DNA of 34,449 nucleotides. Source: an uncultured Methylococcaceae bacterium. GTDB taxonomy: Bacteria > Pseudomonadota > Gammaproteobacteria > Methylococcales > Methylomonadaceae. Below, one piece after another: positions 23,802-32,082 of this stretch. The stretch's first letter is position 1, and every line of letters begins with the position of its first letter. The position numbers and the translations under genes were made by a program. The stretch is from assembly GCA_903863905.1 (NCBI GenBank), contig CAIPDT010000079.1, positions 1 to 34,449 on the forward strand, written 5' to 3'. The notes under the pieces are model-generated. The model was not told where the DNA came from and ran no database searches. It saw nothing but the letters and a program-made list of their open reading frames with translations.

Positions 23802-24725
23802 ATGACACACTTGATCAAGGTTGATCACCTCTGGCGGTATTATGGTAAACATTGCGCGGTTAAAGACTTAAGTTTTTCTGTAGATCGTGGTGAAGTATTG
23901 GGCTTCTTAGGCCCTAATGGTGCTGGAAAAACCACTACTTTACAAATCATAACGGGTAATTTAGCACCCAGCGCCGGATACGTTTCTATTAACGGTTTTG
24001 ATTTACTGCGCTCACCCTTGCAAGCCAAACGCAGTTTGGGTTATCTACCGGATACCCCTCCACTGTATAAAGAACTCACCGTACATGAATTTTTAACTTA
24101 TTGTGGTCAACTGCAAGGCCTGACGCCATCCACAATCAAAACCGCTATCCACACGACCTTAGAACGCTGTGGTTTAACATCGGTTGATACCCGTTTAATC
24201 GCCAATTTATCAAAAGGCTTTCAACAACGAGTCGGTATTGCACAAGCTATTTTGCATAACCCTGATGTGATCATTTTGGATGAACCTACCGTTGGTCTAG
24301 ACCCTATCCAAATTAAAGAAATTCGCGCCTTAATACGTGATCTTGGCCAAGACCACGGTATTATTTTATCAACGCATATCTTAAGTGAAGTTCAAGAAAC
24401 GTGTACCCAAGTGCAGATTATTCATCAAGGCGAGTTAATCTTTAAAGATAATATTACGCATCTTAACCAAACCATGAATCAAGGCTGTCTTCATATTAAG
24501 ACACAACGCCCGCCTAACACGACCGAGTTATTGGTATTGCCTCATGTCGAACGGATTGAAACACTCTCCCCAACCGAATTAAACATTCATTACACTCTCC
24601 CTTATGAGCCTTCGCAACGTATTGCCGAAACCCTCATCACTCAATGTTGTGGGCTATTAGAAATGACGCCCGTTAAAAAATCAATGGAAGATATTTTCCT
24701 CACCTTAACGCAAGAACACTCATGA
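23802..24725 (+). CDS. ABC transporter ATP-binding protein, GldA-like
   Basis: This 307-residue ATPase has Walker A GPNGAGKTTT (about 37-46), a Q-loop region GYLPDTPPLY, signature LSKGFQQRVGIAQAI, Walker B VIILDEPTVGLDP and H-loop STHILSE. The C-terminal ~80 residues form an extra domain often seen in GldA/NatA-type ATPases. It powers the permease encoded next, with which it overlaps by ATGA. The third gene of the set encodes a GldG-like protein, so the trio resembles the GldA-GldF-GldG arrangement known from Bacteroidetes gliding motility, though in Proteobacteria such trios are of unknown substrate and not linked to gliding. Confidence 0.9.
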   Translation: MTHLIKVDHLWRYYGKHCAVKDLSFSVDRGEVLGFLGPNGAGKTTTLQIITGNLAPSAGYVSINGFDLLRSPLQAKRSLGYLPDTPPLYKELTVHEFLTYCGQLQGLTPSTIKTAIHTTLERCGLTSVDTRLIANLSKGFQQRVGIAQAILHNPDVIILDEPTVGLDPIQIKEIRALIRDLGQDHGIILSTHILSEVQETCTQVQIIHQGELIFKDNITHLNQTMNQGCLHIKTQRPPNTTELLVLPHVERIETLSPTELNIHYTLPYEPSQRIAETLITQCCGLLEMTPVKKSMEDIFLTLTQEHS

Positions 24726-25480
24726 ACACGACCTTCTTAATTGCGACCCGGGAATTTAAAAGCTTATTTTTATCCCCGTTAGCCTGGACAGTGTTAGCCG
24801 TTTTACAAGTTATCTTAGGCTATTTATTTTTAACCCAAGTTGAAACTTTTACCTTAATACAAACTAAATTAGTTGCTATTGAAGACGCGCCTGGCTTAAC
24901 CGATATTGTCGTGACCCCTTTGTTTAGTAATGCGGGTGTTATGTTGCTGCTGGTAACCCCTTTATTAACGATGCGTTTAATCTGTGAAGAGCGTCGTCAT
25001 AAAACCCTATCATTATTACTGTCTGCTCCTATTTCCAACCCGGCTATCATTATAGGAAAATATCTAGGCGCACTTGGACTCCTATTAGTCTTAGTTTGCC
25101 TGATTAGTCTAATGCCATTCTCGCTTTTGTTAGGCGGGACCTTAGATATGGGCAAACTCTTCGCCAATATCTTAGCCTTGGTATTGTTAGTCTCTGCTTT
25201 TACTTCGATTGGCTTAATGATGTCGACGTGGGCAGAGCATCCCACCGTAGCGGCCATCGGTACTTTAGGCATTTTATTATTCTTTTGGGTCATCGATTGG
25301 ACTAACAGTGTTAAAGATCAGCGCAGTGAACTCTTTGAATATTTATCTATTCTTCGACACTTTCAAAAGATACAAAGCGGACAAATAAACACCATTGATC
25401 TCAGCTATTTTGTCCTCCTTATCGCGACATTTTTACTGTTAAGCATCACCTGCTTAGCCAATGAGCGTTTACAAAAATGA
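24722..25480 (+). CDS. ABC transporter permease, GldF-like
   Basis: This 252-residue inner-membrane protein has about six helices, of the ABC-2 type. An N-terminal helix is followed by a periplasmic segment (about 40-70), then LLLVTPLLTMRLICEERRHKTLSLLLSAP, the typical coupling stretch of ABC-2/GldF permeases, and ISNPAIIIGKYLG. The last helices are at about 135-180 and 225-245. It starts with an ATGA overlap at the end of the ATPase gene and itself overlaps the next gene by 4 bp, so all three are almost certainly one translational unit. The transported substrate cannot be read from the sequence. Confidence 0.88.
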   Translation: MNTTFLIATREFKSLFLSPLAWTVLAVLQVILGYLFLTQVETFTLIQTKLVAIEDAPGLTDIVVTPLFSNAGVMLLLVTPLLTMRLICEERRHKTLSLLLSAPISNPAIIIGKYLGALGLLLVLVCLISLMPFSLLLGGTLDMGKLFANILALVLLVSAFTSIGLMMSTWAEHPTVAAIGTLGILLFFWVIDWTNSVKDQRSELFEYLSILRHFQKIQSGQINTIDLSYFVLLIATFLLLSITCLANERLQK

Positions 25481-26814
25481 AATTTCTCTCTCGCTTTCAT
25501 CAACAACAACGCTTAAAAAACACTTTAACAACCCTTTTACTCTTAAGCCTTTTTGGAATGATGGGGTGGTTAAGTACACACTATAATAGCCAATGGGATA
25601 TGACCCAAAACGCCAGCAATACCTTATCACCTGTCTCGCAGGAATTATTAAAGTCTCTGCCTGATCCGGTTTCTATAACGGCCTATATCAAAAAAGGTCA
25701 ATCGCTTAGAGTACAAATTGCGCAATTGGTTGAACGCTATCAACAACTAAAGCCCACCCTAAGCCTACAGTTTATTGATCCCACTTCAGATCCAGAAAAA
25801 GCCCGTGATCTTGATATAGGGCCCGAAGGTTTAATTCTGCTTAACTATCAAGGCCGGACAGAAACGCTGCATTTTATTGATGAATCAACGCTAACCAATG
25901 CTTTATTGCAACTTGCTAAAGCGAACAACCATTCGGTGACTTTTTTAACTGGGCATGGTGAACACGCACCGACAGGGACACAGAACGCTGACTTCAAACA
26001 ATTTAGCATGGCGTTAGCCCGTCGAAAAATAAAGACTCAAACGCTTAATTTATCGACTCAAACCACGTTACCTGACAATACCGGTTTACTGATTATTGCC
26101 GCCCCCAAAACGCCCTTACTGGCTGAGGAAATAAAGCTTATCCAACAGTATATTGAACACGGGGGTAATTTTCTCTTCTTAACCGATCCAGATAGTTCCT
26201 TGGTCGGTATTTTTAAAGAAACCTTAGGTATTACCCAACTACTCGGCAGTATTATTGATAACCAAGCGCCTATTAATGGTCTTAAAAACGAACGTTTTAT
26301 CGTAACCGATGTGTATCCTCAACATCCCATTACCGAGGGTTTAAAACTCATGACGTTGTTTCCCATGACGTCTGCCTTAGAAATAAGAGGGACGAGTCCA
26401 TTTAAGGCTGAAGCGCTGTTAAACAGTTCGCCTAAAGCCACACTATCAACGACCACTCATGAAACGAAACGTCTTTCCAAGGCAGAAACCACTCAAACCT
26501 TCACGTTTGCTTATGCATTGACGCACCCTTTGTCAGATCAGCATCAACAACGCGGTATTATCATCGGTGACAGTGATTTTTTAACGAATGCGTATATTAA
26601 TCAAGTCGGTAATTTAGATTTAGGTTTAAGACTGCTGTCCTGGTTGGTACATGAAGATACTTTTATCAAGATTCCCGCCAAAAATACCGTAGATAAACAA
26701 TTACAGTTCACTGATACCCAGGTGAGTATACTGAGCTTTTTGTTTTTAATTTTTATCCCCCTAATACTTATCACTTCTGGTTTATTTATTTGGCAACGAC
26801 GTAAACGTCGTTAA
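25477..26814 (+). CDS. GldG-like ABC-associated membrane protein
   Basis: This 445-residue protein has one N-terminal helix (about 15-32), a large periplasmic region and one C-terminal helix (about 412-437) followed by a basic tail, WQRRKRR. The start of the periplasmic region reads NTLSPVSQELLKSLPDPVSITAYIKKG, typical of GldG/IFT52-like ABC-associated proteins, with VTFLTGHGEHAP and GGNFLFLTDPDSSL further on. Proteins of this kind accompany GldA- and GldF-like subunits and may act as a periplasmic binding or scaffolding part. Its start overlaps the permease gene by 4 bp. The multicopper oxidase gene follows after a 56-bp gap. Confidence 0.88.
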   Translation: MKFLSRFHQQQRLKNTLTTLLLLSLFGMMGWLSTHYNSQWDMTQNASNTLSPVSQELLKSLPDPVSITAYIKKGQSLRVQIAQLVERYQQLKPTLSLQFIDPTSDPEKARDLDIGPEGLILLNYQGRTETLHFIDESTLTNALLQLAKANNHSVTFLTGHGEHAPTGTQNADFKQFSMALARRKIKTQTLNLSTQTTLPDNTGLLIIAAPKTPLLAEEIKLIQQYIEHGGNFLFLTDPDSSLVGIFKETLGITQLLGSIIDNQAPINGLKNERFIVTDVYPQHPITEGLKLMTLFPMTSALEIRGTSPFKAEALLNSSPKATLSTTTHETKRLSKAETTQTFTFAYALTHPLSDQHQQRGIIIGDSDFLTNAYINQVGNLDLGLRLLSWLVHEDTFIKIPAKNTVDKQLQFTDTQVSILSFLFLIFIPLILITSGLFIWQRRKRR

Positions 26815-26870
26815 CATCCTGTTTTTGCATTACAATAGGACTTATTATTACACTCTGTTTGATCATAAAG

Positions 26871-28529
26871 ATGACCTTTAAACGTTCGTTATTATTTTTA
26901 CTTTTACTTGCAATATTAGTCTCCATTGCTGTTTATACCGCGCCTAGCTTAAATGAGAAAGCAGGCATTATTCCGCCTCAAACGGTTTATAACGGCGCTA
27001 AAGACAATAGTGGTGTGATCAAGCCCTGTTCAAATGATCATCCAGAATGGCGACCTGCTCAAGTGATTGATGGGGTTTCAATTGAAGCCGCTCCGGCCTG
27101 TGAACCCGACAATCCTTATGAGGTAGCCACCTCGGTTAAAGGCACTAATAATGTGTCTATGGCCACCTTAATGCAAACAGATTTAGCTCAAGATGCCTTA
27201 ACGATGACCGACGATTTGGATCACGATGGCGATCCAGATGTCATCCACATCAAACTTGAAGTCGCGGAACTGAATGGCGCCAGCCCTGATGGTGAGTATT
27301 TAATCAATACCTTTGACATTGCCCCTGGATTACAACCCGGCTTATGGGTTTATGCCCCTAAATCAAGAGGTATGGCAGTCAAAAACTTTAACTCTCTCGT
27401 TTCCAATGCCCTGATCAGAGCTCCCTCACCGGTTATTCGCGTTGAACAAGGCGATAAGGTGTCTATCACTTTAGAAAATACACATTATTTACCACACACT
27501 ATCCACTTACACGGTGTTGATCATCCGTGGATGACCTCAGAAGGCCTAGATAATGATGGCATGGAAGAACATTCAGTCTTTCCAGGCAAGAGTCATACAT
27601 ACGAGATTCAACCCCGTCATGCAGGCACTATGCTGTATCACTGCCATGTTCAAACCGCCCAACATTACATGATGGGGCTGGCAGGTATGTTTATCATTGA
27701 AGAAAACCGCCCTAATAATTGGTTACAAACATTCAATGTGGGGGCGGGTCAGGTGCGTCATCCTTCAGAACTGATTAAAAAGACCTATAACCAAGAATAT
27801 GATTTACAGTATCAATCGATTGATAAGAAGTTGTCTAAGATCATCCAAGAGGCCAATGATCCTCGCTTAATTGCCCAAAGAATGAGCCGTGACTATAATA
27901 TTACTGAATCATTCGAGAACTATTTTTTACTCAATGGCCATTCATTCCCGTATACCCTGCGTGACGCAATGATTATTACGTCTGAAAATGAAGATATTAA
28001 ATTGCATGTCGCCAACGTGCAGCGCTCGGCCATCGCTTTACATATTCATGGTCATAAAGCCACTATTACAGCCCTAGACGGGGTGGATCTATCACCTGCC
28101 CAGCAAACTACCCGTGATGTATTTGATATTGCACCTGCACAACGCAGCGATCTACATCTACAAACTCAAAACAATGGCCTCAATAGCTATGGTCCTGGCT
28201 TATGGATGTTTCATGATCATGTCCCGACCGGCACCACCACCGATGGCATGGAACCCGGCGGCAATATTGCCATCTTGGCCTATAAAGAACTGCTAGACGA
28301 ACAAGGCATGCCTAAAATGCATGATCAATTGTTTGACCAAGTTTTTAATAAAGATTATTACGCTAAAAAACAAGCAATATGGGCCGAAGGGCCGTTTGCG
28401 CCTTTATTAGGCGATGCCGGTCTATTAGCCCCCCATTACTTACAAATCATTGTATTTGGGATTGCGGTTGGCTTGATTATTGGCTTACTGGTTTTTAGTG
28501 TGTTAATTTATAAACGGAAACAACCCTAA
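26871..28529 (+). CDS. Membrane-anchored multicopper oxidase
   Basis: The 552-residue protein has an N-terminal anchor/signal helix (about 6-24) and a C-terminal helix (about 520-545) with a short basic tail. Copper motifs are HTIHLHG (H209, H212, H214), YHCHVQTAQHYMM (H257, C258, H259, H265, M267/268), LHIHGH (H391, H393) and MFHDHVP (H448, H450). The type 1 Cys-His-Met ligands are thus in the first cupredoxin domain, and the last motif has Asp where classical laccases have the type 1 Cys. Four HxH pairs remain for a trinuclear centre. It probably faces the periplasm. I use ATG 26871; an in-frame TTG lies at 26859. It overlaps the following cupredoxin gene by 1 bp (TAATG), suggesting an electron-transfer or copper-handling pair. 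The substrate is unknown. Confidence 0.85.
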   Translation: MTFKRSLLFLLLLAILVSIAVYTAPSLNEKAGIIPPQTVYNGAKDNSGVIKPCSNDHPEWRPAQVIDGVSIEAAPACEPDNPYEVATSVKGTNNVSMATLMQTDLAQDALTMTDDLDHDGDPDVIHIKLEVAELNGASPDGEYLINTFDIAPGLQPGLWVYAPKSRGMAVKNFNSLVSNALIRAPSPVIRVEQGDKVSITLENTHYLPHTIHLHGVDHPWMTSEGLDNDGMEEHSVFPGKSHTYEIQPRHAGTMLYHCHVQTAQHYMMGLAGMFIIEENRPNNWLQTFNVGAGQVRHPSELIKKTYNQEYDLQYQSIDKKLSKIIQEANDPRLIAQRMSRDYNITESFENYFLLNGHSFPYTLRDAMIITSENEDIKLHVANVQRSAIALHIHGHKATITALDGVDLSPAQQTTRDVFDIAPAQRSDLHLQTQNNGLNSYGPGLWMFHDHVPTGTTTDGMEPGGNIAILAYKELLDEQGMPKMHDQLFDQVFNKDYYAKKQAIWAEGPFAPLLGDAGLLAPHYLQIIVFGIAVGLIIGLLVFSVLIYKRKQP

Positions 28530-29254
28530 TGAAAGCCTTTATTATTAGCCTGATACTCTTAGGCACCACTACAGCCAGTCTGGCAACGACGAATGACGGC
28601 ATGTCCATGAACATGGACAGCATGACGATGGACGAAAAAGGCATGATTATGAATGCCAATTCGGATCGCTTGCCCCGAGATTGTCAAAAAATATCAGAAA
28701 CAATTGATATTACCGTGCATGCGGGGCAAGAACAGGCTCTCAAGTTTGTCGGAAAAATGTATGCCTTTAGTCAGCAAGAATGGGATGTCAAACCCTGCGC
28801 CAAACTTAACATCACCTTTATCAATGATGATCAAATTCGACATCAATTTATGATTCATGGCTTGCCGGGTTATTTATATCCTGAGGGTATGTTTCATTTA
28901 GAATTAAATGGTCAAGGACAATTACAAGCCTCTTTAATTGTGCCCAGTCAAAAAAAGACTTATTTAGTGCATTGTGAATTACCACAGCACATGGAAAAAG
29001 GCATGAAAGCCCAATTAAAAGTAGATGGCGGTGATGTCGATTTACCCAGCATTCCAGGCTTAACTCAACCCGTTAAAGCGGATATTTATCCCGTTGATTG
29101 GACGCAGTTAACCCTGGCGGTATTATTGCTGAGTATTTTGTTGGGCCTAGCGATTCCATTTTTTATCATCATCAACGCAACACGCTTGAGTGAATTAGCT
29201 CAAACCTTAAAAATTAAACTCACGTCTAAACTAAAAAGAAATTCGTCAGACTAA
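28529..29254 (+). CDS. Met-rich, membrane-anchored cupredoxin
   Basis: This 241-residue protein has a signal peptide (cleavage likely after SLA, residue 19), then a methionine-rich segment (residues 25-41: DGMSMNMDSMTMDEKGMIM), which in copper proteins often binds Cu(I). A cupredoxin domain follows (about 55-168) with candidate type 1 ligands H105 (RHQFMIHG), C149, H154 and M159 (HCELPQHMEKGM). A C-terminal helix (about 194-217) and a basic cytoplasmic tail anchor it. Its start overlaps the oxidase stop by 1 bp. It may deliver electrons or copper to the oxidase; this is inferred from adjacency. It converges on the uracil-DNA glycosylase gene, with 61 bp between stops and no clear terminator. 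Confidence 0.82.
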   Translation: MKAFIISLILLGTTTASLATTNDGMSMNMDSMTMDEKGMIMNANSDRLPRDCQKISETIDITVHAGQEQALKFVGKMYAFSQQEWDVKPCAKLNITFINDDQIRHQFMIHGLPGYLYPEGMFHLELNGQGQLQASLIVPSQKKTYLVHCELPQHMEKGMKAQLKVDGGDVDLPSIPGLTQPVKADIYPVDWTQLTLAVLLLSILLGLAIPFFIIINATRLSELAQTLKIKLTSKLKRNSSD

Positions 29255-29315
29255 GCCTCAGAAAGCTTAATACCTTAACAACCAATGAGTCCTGTGTATC
29301 ACAAGAGCTATCCGC

Positions 29316-29957
29316 TTAAACCGATAAACAGTGTTCAATCCGTCTAAAGACCTCAGTGAACATCTCTGAGGTCAGGCGTTTTGTTTGCACGTTGTAACGA
29401 CTGGTATGATATGAATCCACCAAGATAGCCCCATTCGGCAAGGTATGCTGAACATTATGTGCAAAAGGAAACAGCGTGGCTTTAAGTTGATAAGCCTTTA
29501 AAACCGCATTGTGTGCCACCGTCCCTAAAGCTAATATCACCGCTTTTTCGGGCAAGGTCTTTAATTCTGCGGCCAAAAAATGATTACATTGAGTCATTTC
29601 AGCCCCCGTGGGTTTGTTTTGTGGAGGTAAACATTTAACCGCATTCGTAATACGCGCGTTATTAAGCACTAACCCATCGTGCAAGAATTCAGAGGTCGGT
29701 TTATTACTAAATCCAAACTGAAATAAAGCCTCATAAAGCAACAAACCCGCATAATCCTGTGTAAAAGGTCGTCCTGTGGCATTGGCACCATGTAATCCTG
29801 GGGCCAAACCTACCACCAATAACCGCGCTTCACTATCGCCAAAAGGCGCGACAGGCCTGGCGTGATAAGACGGATATTGCTGTTTAACCTCAACCAAAAA
29901 GGCATCTAAGCGTAGGCAGTCTCTACACTCTAAATCAAATATTTCTTTAGAAACCAT
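29316..29957 (-). CDS. Uracil-DNA glycosylase, family 5 (UDGb-like)
   Basis: This 213-residue DNA repair enzyme excises uracil and probably other deaminated bases. Motif 1 is GLAPGLHGANATGRPFTQDYAG (split GLAPGLHG / ANATGRPF), the signature of family-5 enzymes with alanine in place of the catalytic Asp/Asn. The C-terminal motif reads SYHTSRYN, where the family usually has HPSxxN, so Pro is replaced by Thr. Cysteines C11 and C14 (CRDC), plus those in NAVKCLPPQ and TQCNHF, fit the [4Fe-4S] cluster of this family. GGGG 5-8 nt before the ATG supports the start. It lies between convergent copper genes and, upstream on its own strand, regA. Confidence 0.85.
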   Translation of the reverse strand: MVSKEIFDLECRDCLRLDAFLVEVKQQYPSYHARPVAPFGDSEARLLVVGLAPGLHGANATGRPFTQDYAGLLLYEALFQFGFSNKPTSEFLHDGLVLNNARITNAVKCLPPQNKPTGAEMTQCNHFLAAELKTLPEKAVILALGTVAHNAVLKAYQLKATLFPFAHNVQHTLPNGAILVDSYHTSRYNVQTKRLTSEMFTEVFRRIEHCLSV

Positions 29958-29979
29958 ACAACCCCTTCATTAACCTACC

Positions 29980-30528
29980 TTATTCCCTGACAGGCTTTTT
30001 ATCCAGCTTTCTTTGTAAAGTGCGTCTATGCATACTCAATGCTCGAGCAGCCGCCGAAATATTACCGTCATGTTGCATCAAGACTTTTTGCAAATGCTCC
30101 CATTCCAACCGCTTGATAGACAAAGGATTCTCACTAATCAATACTGACGAATCCCCTTCGTTTTTATATAAGGCACTGACAATTTCATCGGCATTTGCGG
30201 GCTTAGTTAAATAATGGATTGCCCCTAACTTGATGGCTTCAACGGCCGTTGCGATACTCGCAAAGCCTGTTAACATCACAATCTGAGTGTTATCATCAAT
30301 AGAAATGAGTTTTTTAACTAACTCTAATCCTGACTCATAGCCAATACGCAAATCAATGACCGCATATTCTGGAATATGTTTCTCAGCCATAAATATACCA
30401 TCAACTACATTGGTGGCCGCCACCACATCAAAACCTCTTTTTTCTAAGGCCGATTTTAAAACATTACAGAATGTTTCATCATCATCAACCAGCAATAAAC
30501 GCGGATTATCCGTCTCCAAACTTGTCAT
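29980..30528 (-). CDS. regA: RegA/PrrA/ActR-family redox response regulator
   Basis: This 182-residue DNA-binding response regulator has a receiver domain with the acidic triad LLLVDDDE (16-18), phospho-acceptor D59 (AVIDLR), and K109 in YLTKPAN. A flexible linker leads to a Fis-type helix-turn-helix at about 154-182 containing GNISAAARALSMHRRTLQRKL, which is nearly invariant in RegA homologues. In other Proteobacteria RegA/PrrA controls genes for respiration, carbon and nitrogen fixation and photosynthesis according to redox state. Its start lies 23 bp inside the end of the kinase gene regB, so the two are co-translated. The uracil-DNA glycosylase gene is 22 bp downstream on the same strand. 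Confidence 0.93.
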   Translation of the reverse strand: MTSLETDNPRLLLVDDDETFCNVLKSALEKRGFDVVAATNVVDGIFMAEKHIPEYAVIDLRIGYESGLELVKKLISIDDNTQIVMLTGFASIATAVEAIKLGAIHYLTKPANADEIVSALYKNEGDSSVLISENPLSIKRLEWEHLQKVLMQHDGNISAAARALSMHRRTLQRKLDKKPVRE

Positions 30529-31888
30529 TATTAGTCTCTGTATTTAAAAGTGGAAGTTCAATTTCTACAATAGCCCCCCCCGAATCACTATTATAATGAT
30601 TAATCACGCCGCCCAAACGGTTGATAGTAGAATATGTTAAAAACAAACCGACACCCAACCCCCGTTTTTTACTTACTACGGGTTGTTTACCGGCAAAATC
30701 AACAATTTCTGGGGGAAATCCTGGGCCAAAGTCTCTAATCTTAAGCGATAAATTATCTAAATCCCAACTCGCATGAAACTCAATACCCAGTTCAAGTGGA
30801 GAAGCCTCGGCTGCATTATTTAAAATATTGATTAGAGAATGAGTCAAAGTTCGTTCAGCAATAATTCTAGCATTCATTTCTATATTAGAGTCAATGAAAT
30901 AATTAAGTTTGACATCGGGTTCATGAGTACGCCACTGCTTAATCACATCATCCAGATACTCGATCAAGGTCATCACTCGGCCTGATTCAGCTCGACCTTC
31001 CCCAGCAGAAGCAGACATCACCGATAAAGCATCCTTACACCGATTAATTTGCTGTTGAATGATTTGCATCTTTTCATTTAACTCAGGGTAACGATGCACG
31101 GGGTATTCTTGAGCTAACTCATGAGAAACGATGGCTATAGTGCCTAAAGGCGTACCCATATCATGAGCCGCACTCGCCGCTAAAGTACCTAAAGCAATGA
31201 CCCGTTCATCTCTCAGTGCATTTTCTCTTGCCTTTGCTAAACTTCTTTCTTGAACTCTTAAGGTTCTGGCTAACTCAACCACAAAAAAAGCCACTAAACC
31301 GGCGCTAAATACAAACCCGAACCACATACCAAACATGTGTAAACTAAAATAACTTTTATCATTCATCACATGCGCATGTTGAAGCATTTGATAGCTTTCC
31401 ATATCTGACTTTATCAGTTCTGGATTCGGCATGTGCGGTTCAATAGACGGCAAAGGAATATTAAACGCAATCAACATAGTGTACAAAGACGTGGTCAAGA
31501 TCACCATATACCACGCATACGCTTGCGGTAACATAATGGCAGTAATAATCAACGGCAATAAAAATACCCAGGTAATTGGATTAGAAGCCCCGCCGGTCAA
31601 ATACAGTAAGGCAGCAATGGCAAACACATCTAAACAAATTTGCGAAAAGATTTCCAATTCGGTAATAGGATCATCCGCCTGCATCCGTGCTGAGGTATAA
31701 ATATTGGCGGCCCCAGTTGACAGCACCACCAACCAAAGCTGCTGTTCTGGTAAGCGAATCTCCAAACCATGCACCGCTAAAATAATCAGCATGACTTCGC
31801 AACAAATCATTAAGTTTCTAAGAATAAAAAGCCATTTAAGGTTTTGTCGAACAGAAACTTGTGATTTTGGCGATATATGTGAAAGCAT
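30506..31888 (-). CDS. regB: RegB/PrrB/ActS-family redox sensor histidine kinase
   Basis: This 460-residue inner-membrane kinase has six helices in about residues 20-205, with the quinone-site-like sequence GGASNP (99-104) that matches GGxxNPF of RegB apart from I in place of F. The phospho-acceptor is H242 in ASAAHDMGTPLGT. C284 (INRCKD), 42 residues later, occupies the position of the redox-active Cys265 of Rhodobacter RegB. The ATPase domain has NILNNAAEAS, DFGPGFPP and GLGVGLFL. It should pass phosphate to RegA encoded next. AGGA upstream supports the ATG at 31888. A palindromic RegA-like box lies 31-47 bp upstream, suggesting autoregulation. Confidence 0.93.
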   Translation of the reverse strand: MLSHISPKSQVSVRQNLKWLFILRNLMICCEVMLIILAVHGLEIRLPEQQLWLVVLSTGAANIYTSARMQADDPITELEIFSQICLDVFAIAALLYLTGGASNPITWVFLLPLIITAIMLPQAYAWYMVILTTSLYTMLIAFNIPLPSIEPHMPNPELIKSDMESYQMLQHAHVMNDKSYFSLHMFGMWFGFVFSAGLVAFFVVELARTLRVQERSLAKARENALRDERVIALGTLAASAAHDMGTPLGTIAIVSHELAQEYPVHRYPELNEKMQIIQQQINRCKDALSVMSASAGEGRAESGRVMTLIEYLDDVIKQWRTHEPDVKLNYFIDSNIEMNARIIAERTLTHSLINILNNAAEASPLELGIEFHASWDLDNLSLKIRDFGPGFPPEIVDFAGKQPVVSKKRGLGVGLFLTYSTINRLGGVINHYNSDSGGAIVEIELPLLNTETNNDKFGDG

Positions 31889-31918
31889 TTTCCTATCCTA
31901 ATACACTAAATAATAGAC

Positions 31919-31935
31919 TGCGACAATATGTCACA
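31919..31935. promoter_or_regulatory. Candidate RegA/PrrA-binding box upstream of regB
   Basis: TGCGACAATATGTCACA reads as TG(C/T)GAC-N5-GTCACA, an interrupted palindrome that resembles the GCGNC-Nn-GNCGC sites bound by RegA/PrrA. It is 31-47 bp before the regB ATG. The spacing is one base too long for a CRP-type TGTGA-N6-TCACA site. Confidence 0.5.
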
Positions 31936-31984
31936 TTTTTTTTTGTGTTACCTATTGATATCATTAACCTAACTTTTAAAGCTT

Positions 31985-32061
31985 TAAAAAGCTTTCTAGC
32001 TGAAAGTTGCGTTATATCACTCCTAATAGCTTAAAGGTGGTTCATTGACCACCTTTTTTTT
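31985..32061 (+). ncRNA. Possible small RNA ending in an orphan terminator
   Basis: Between the regB start and the msrA end there is no plus-strand protein gene, yet a strong plus-strand terminator ends at 32061. Just upstream are a small hairpin (CTTTC-TAGCT-GAAAG, about 31992-32006) and two AAAGCTTT palindromes (about 31978-31996). A short structured transcript of roughly 75-120 nt is possible. No promoter can be fixed; the 5' end given is approximate. Confidence 0.3.
32033..32061 (+). terminator. Rho-independent terminator
   Basis: AAAGGTGGT (32033-32041), loop TCATTG, ACCACCTTT (32048-32056), then a run of eight T to 32061: a perfect 9-bp stem with a strong U-tract on the plus strand. 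Read on the minus strand, downstream of msrA, it is followed only by TTTAAG, so it would terminate msrA weakly at best. Confidence 0.85.
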
Positions 32062-32082
32062 AGCTATCAAAACTTACAACCC

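Noticed and set aside
31919-31935. CRP/FNR-type site upstream of regB
   Set aside because: The half-site spacing is TGCGA-N7-TCACA, one base longer than the CRP consensus, and there is no TTGAT-N4-ATCAA.
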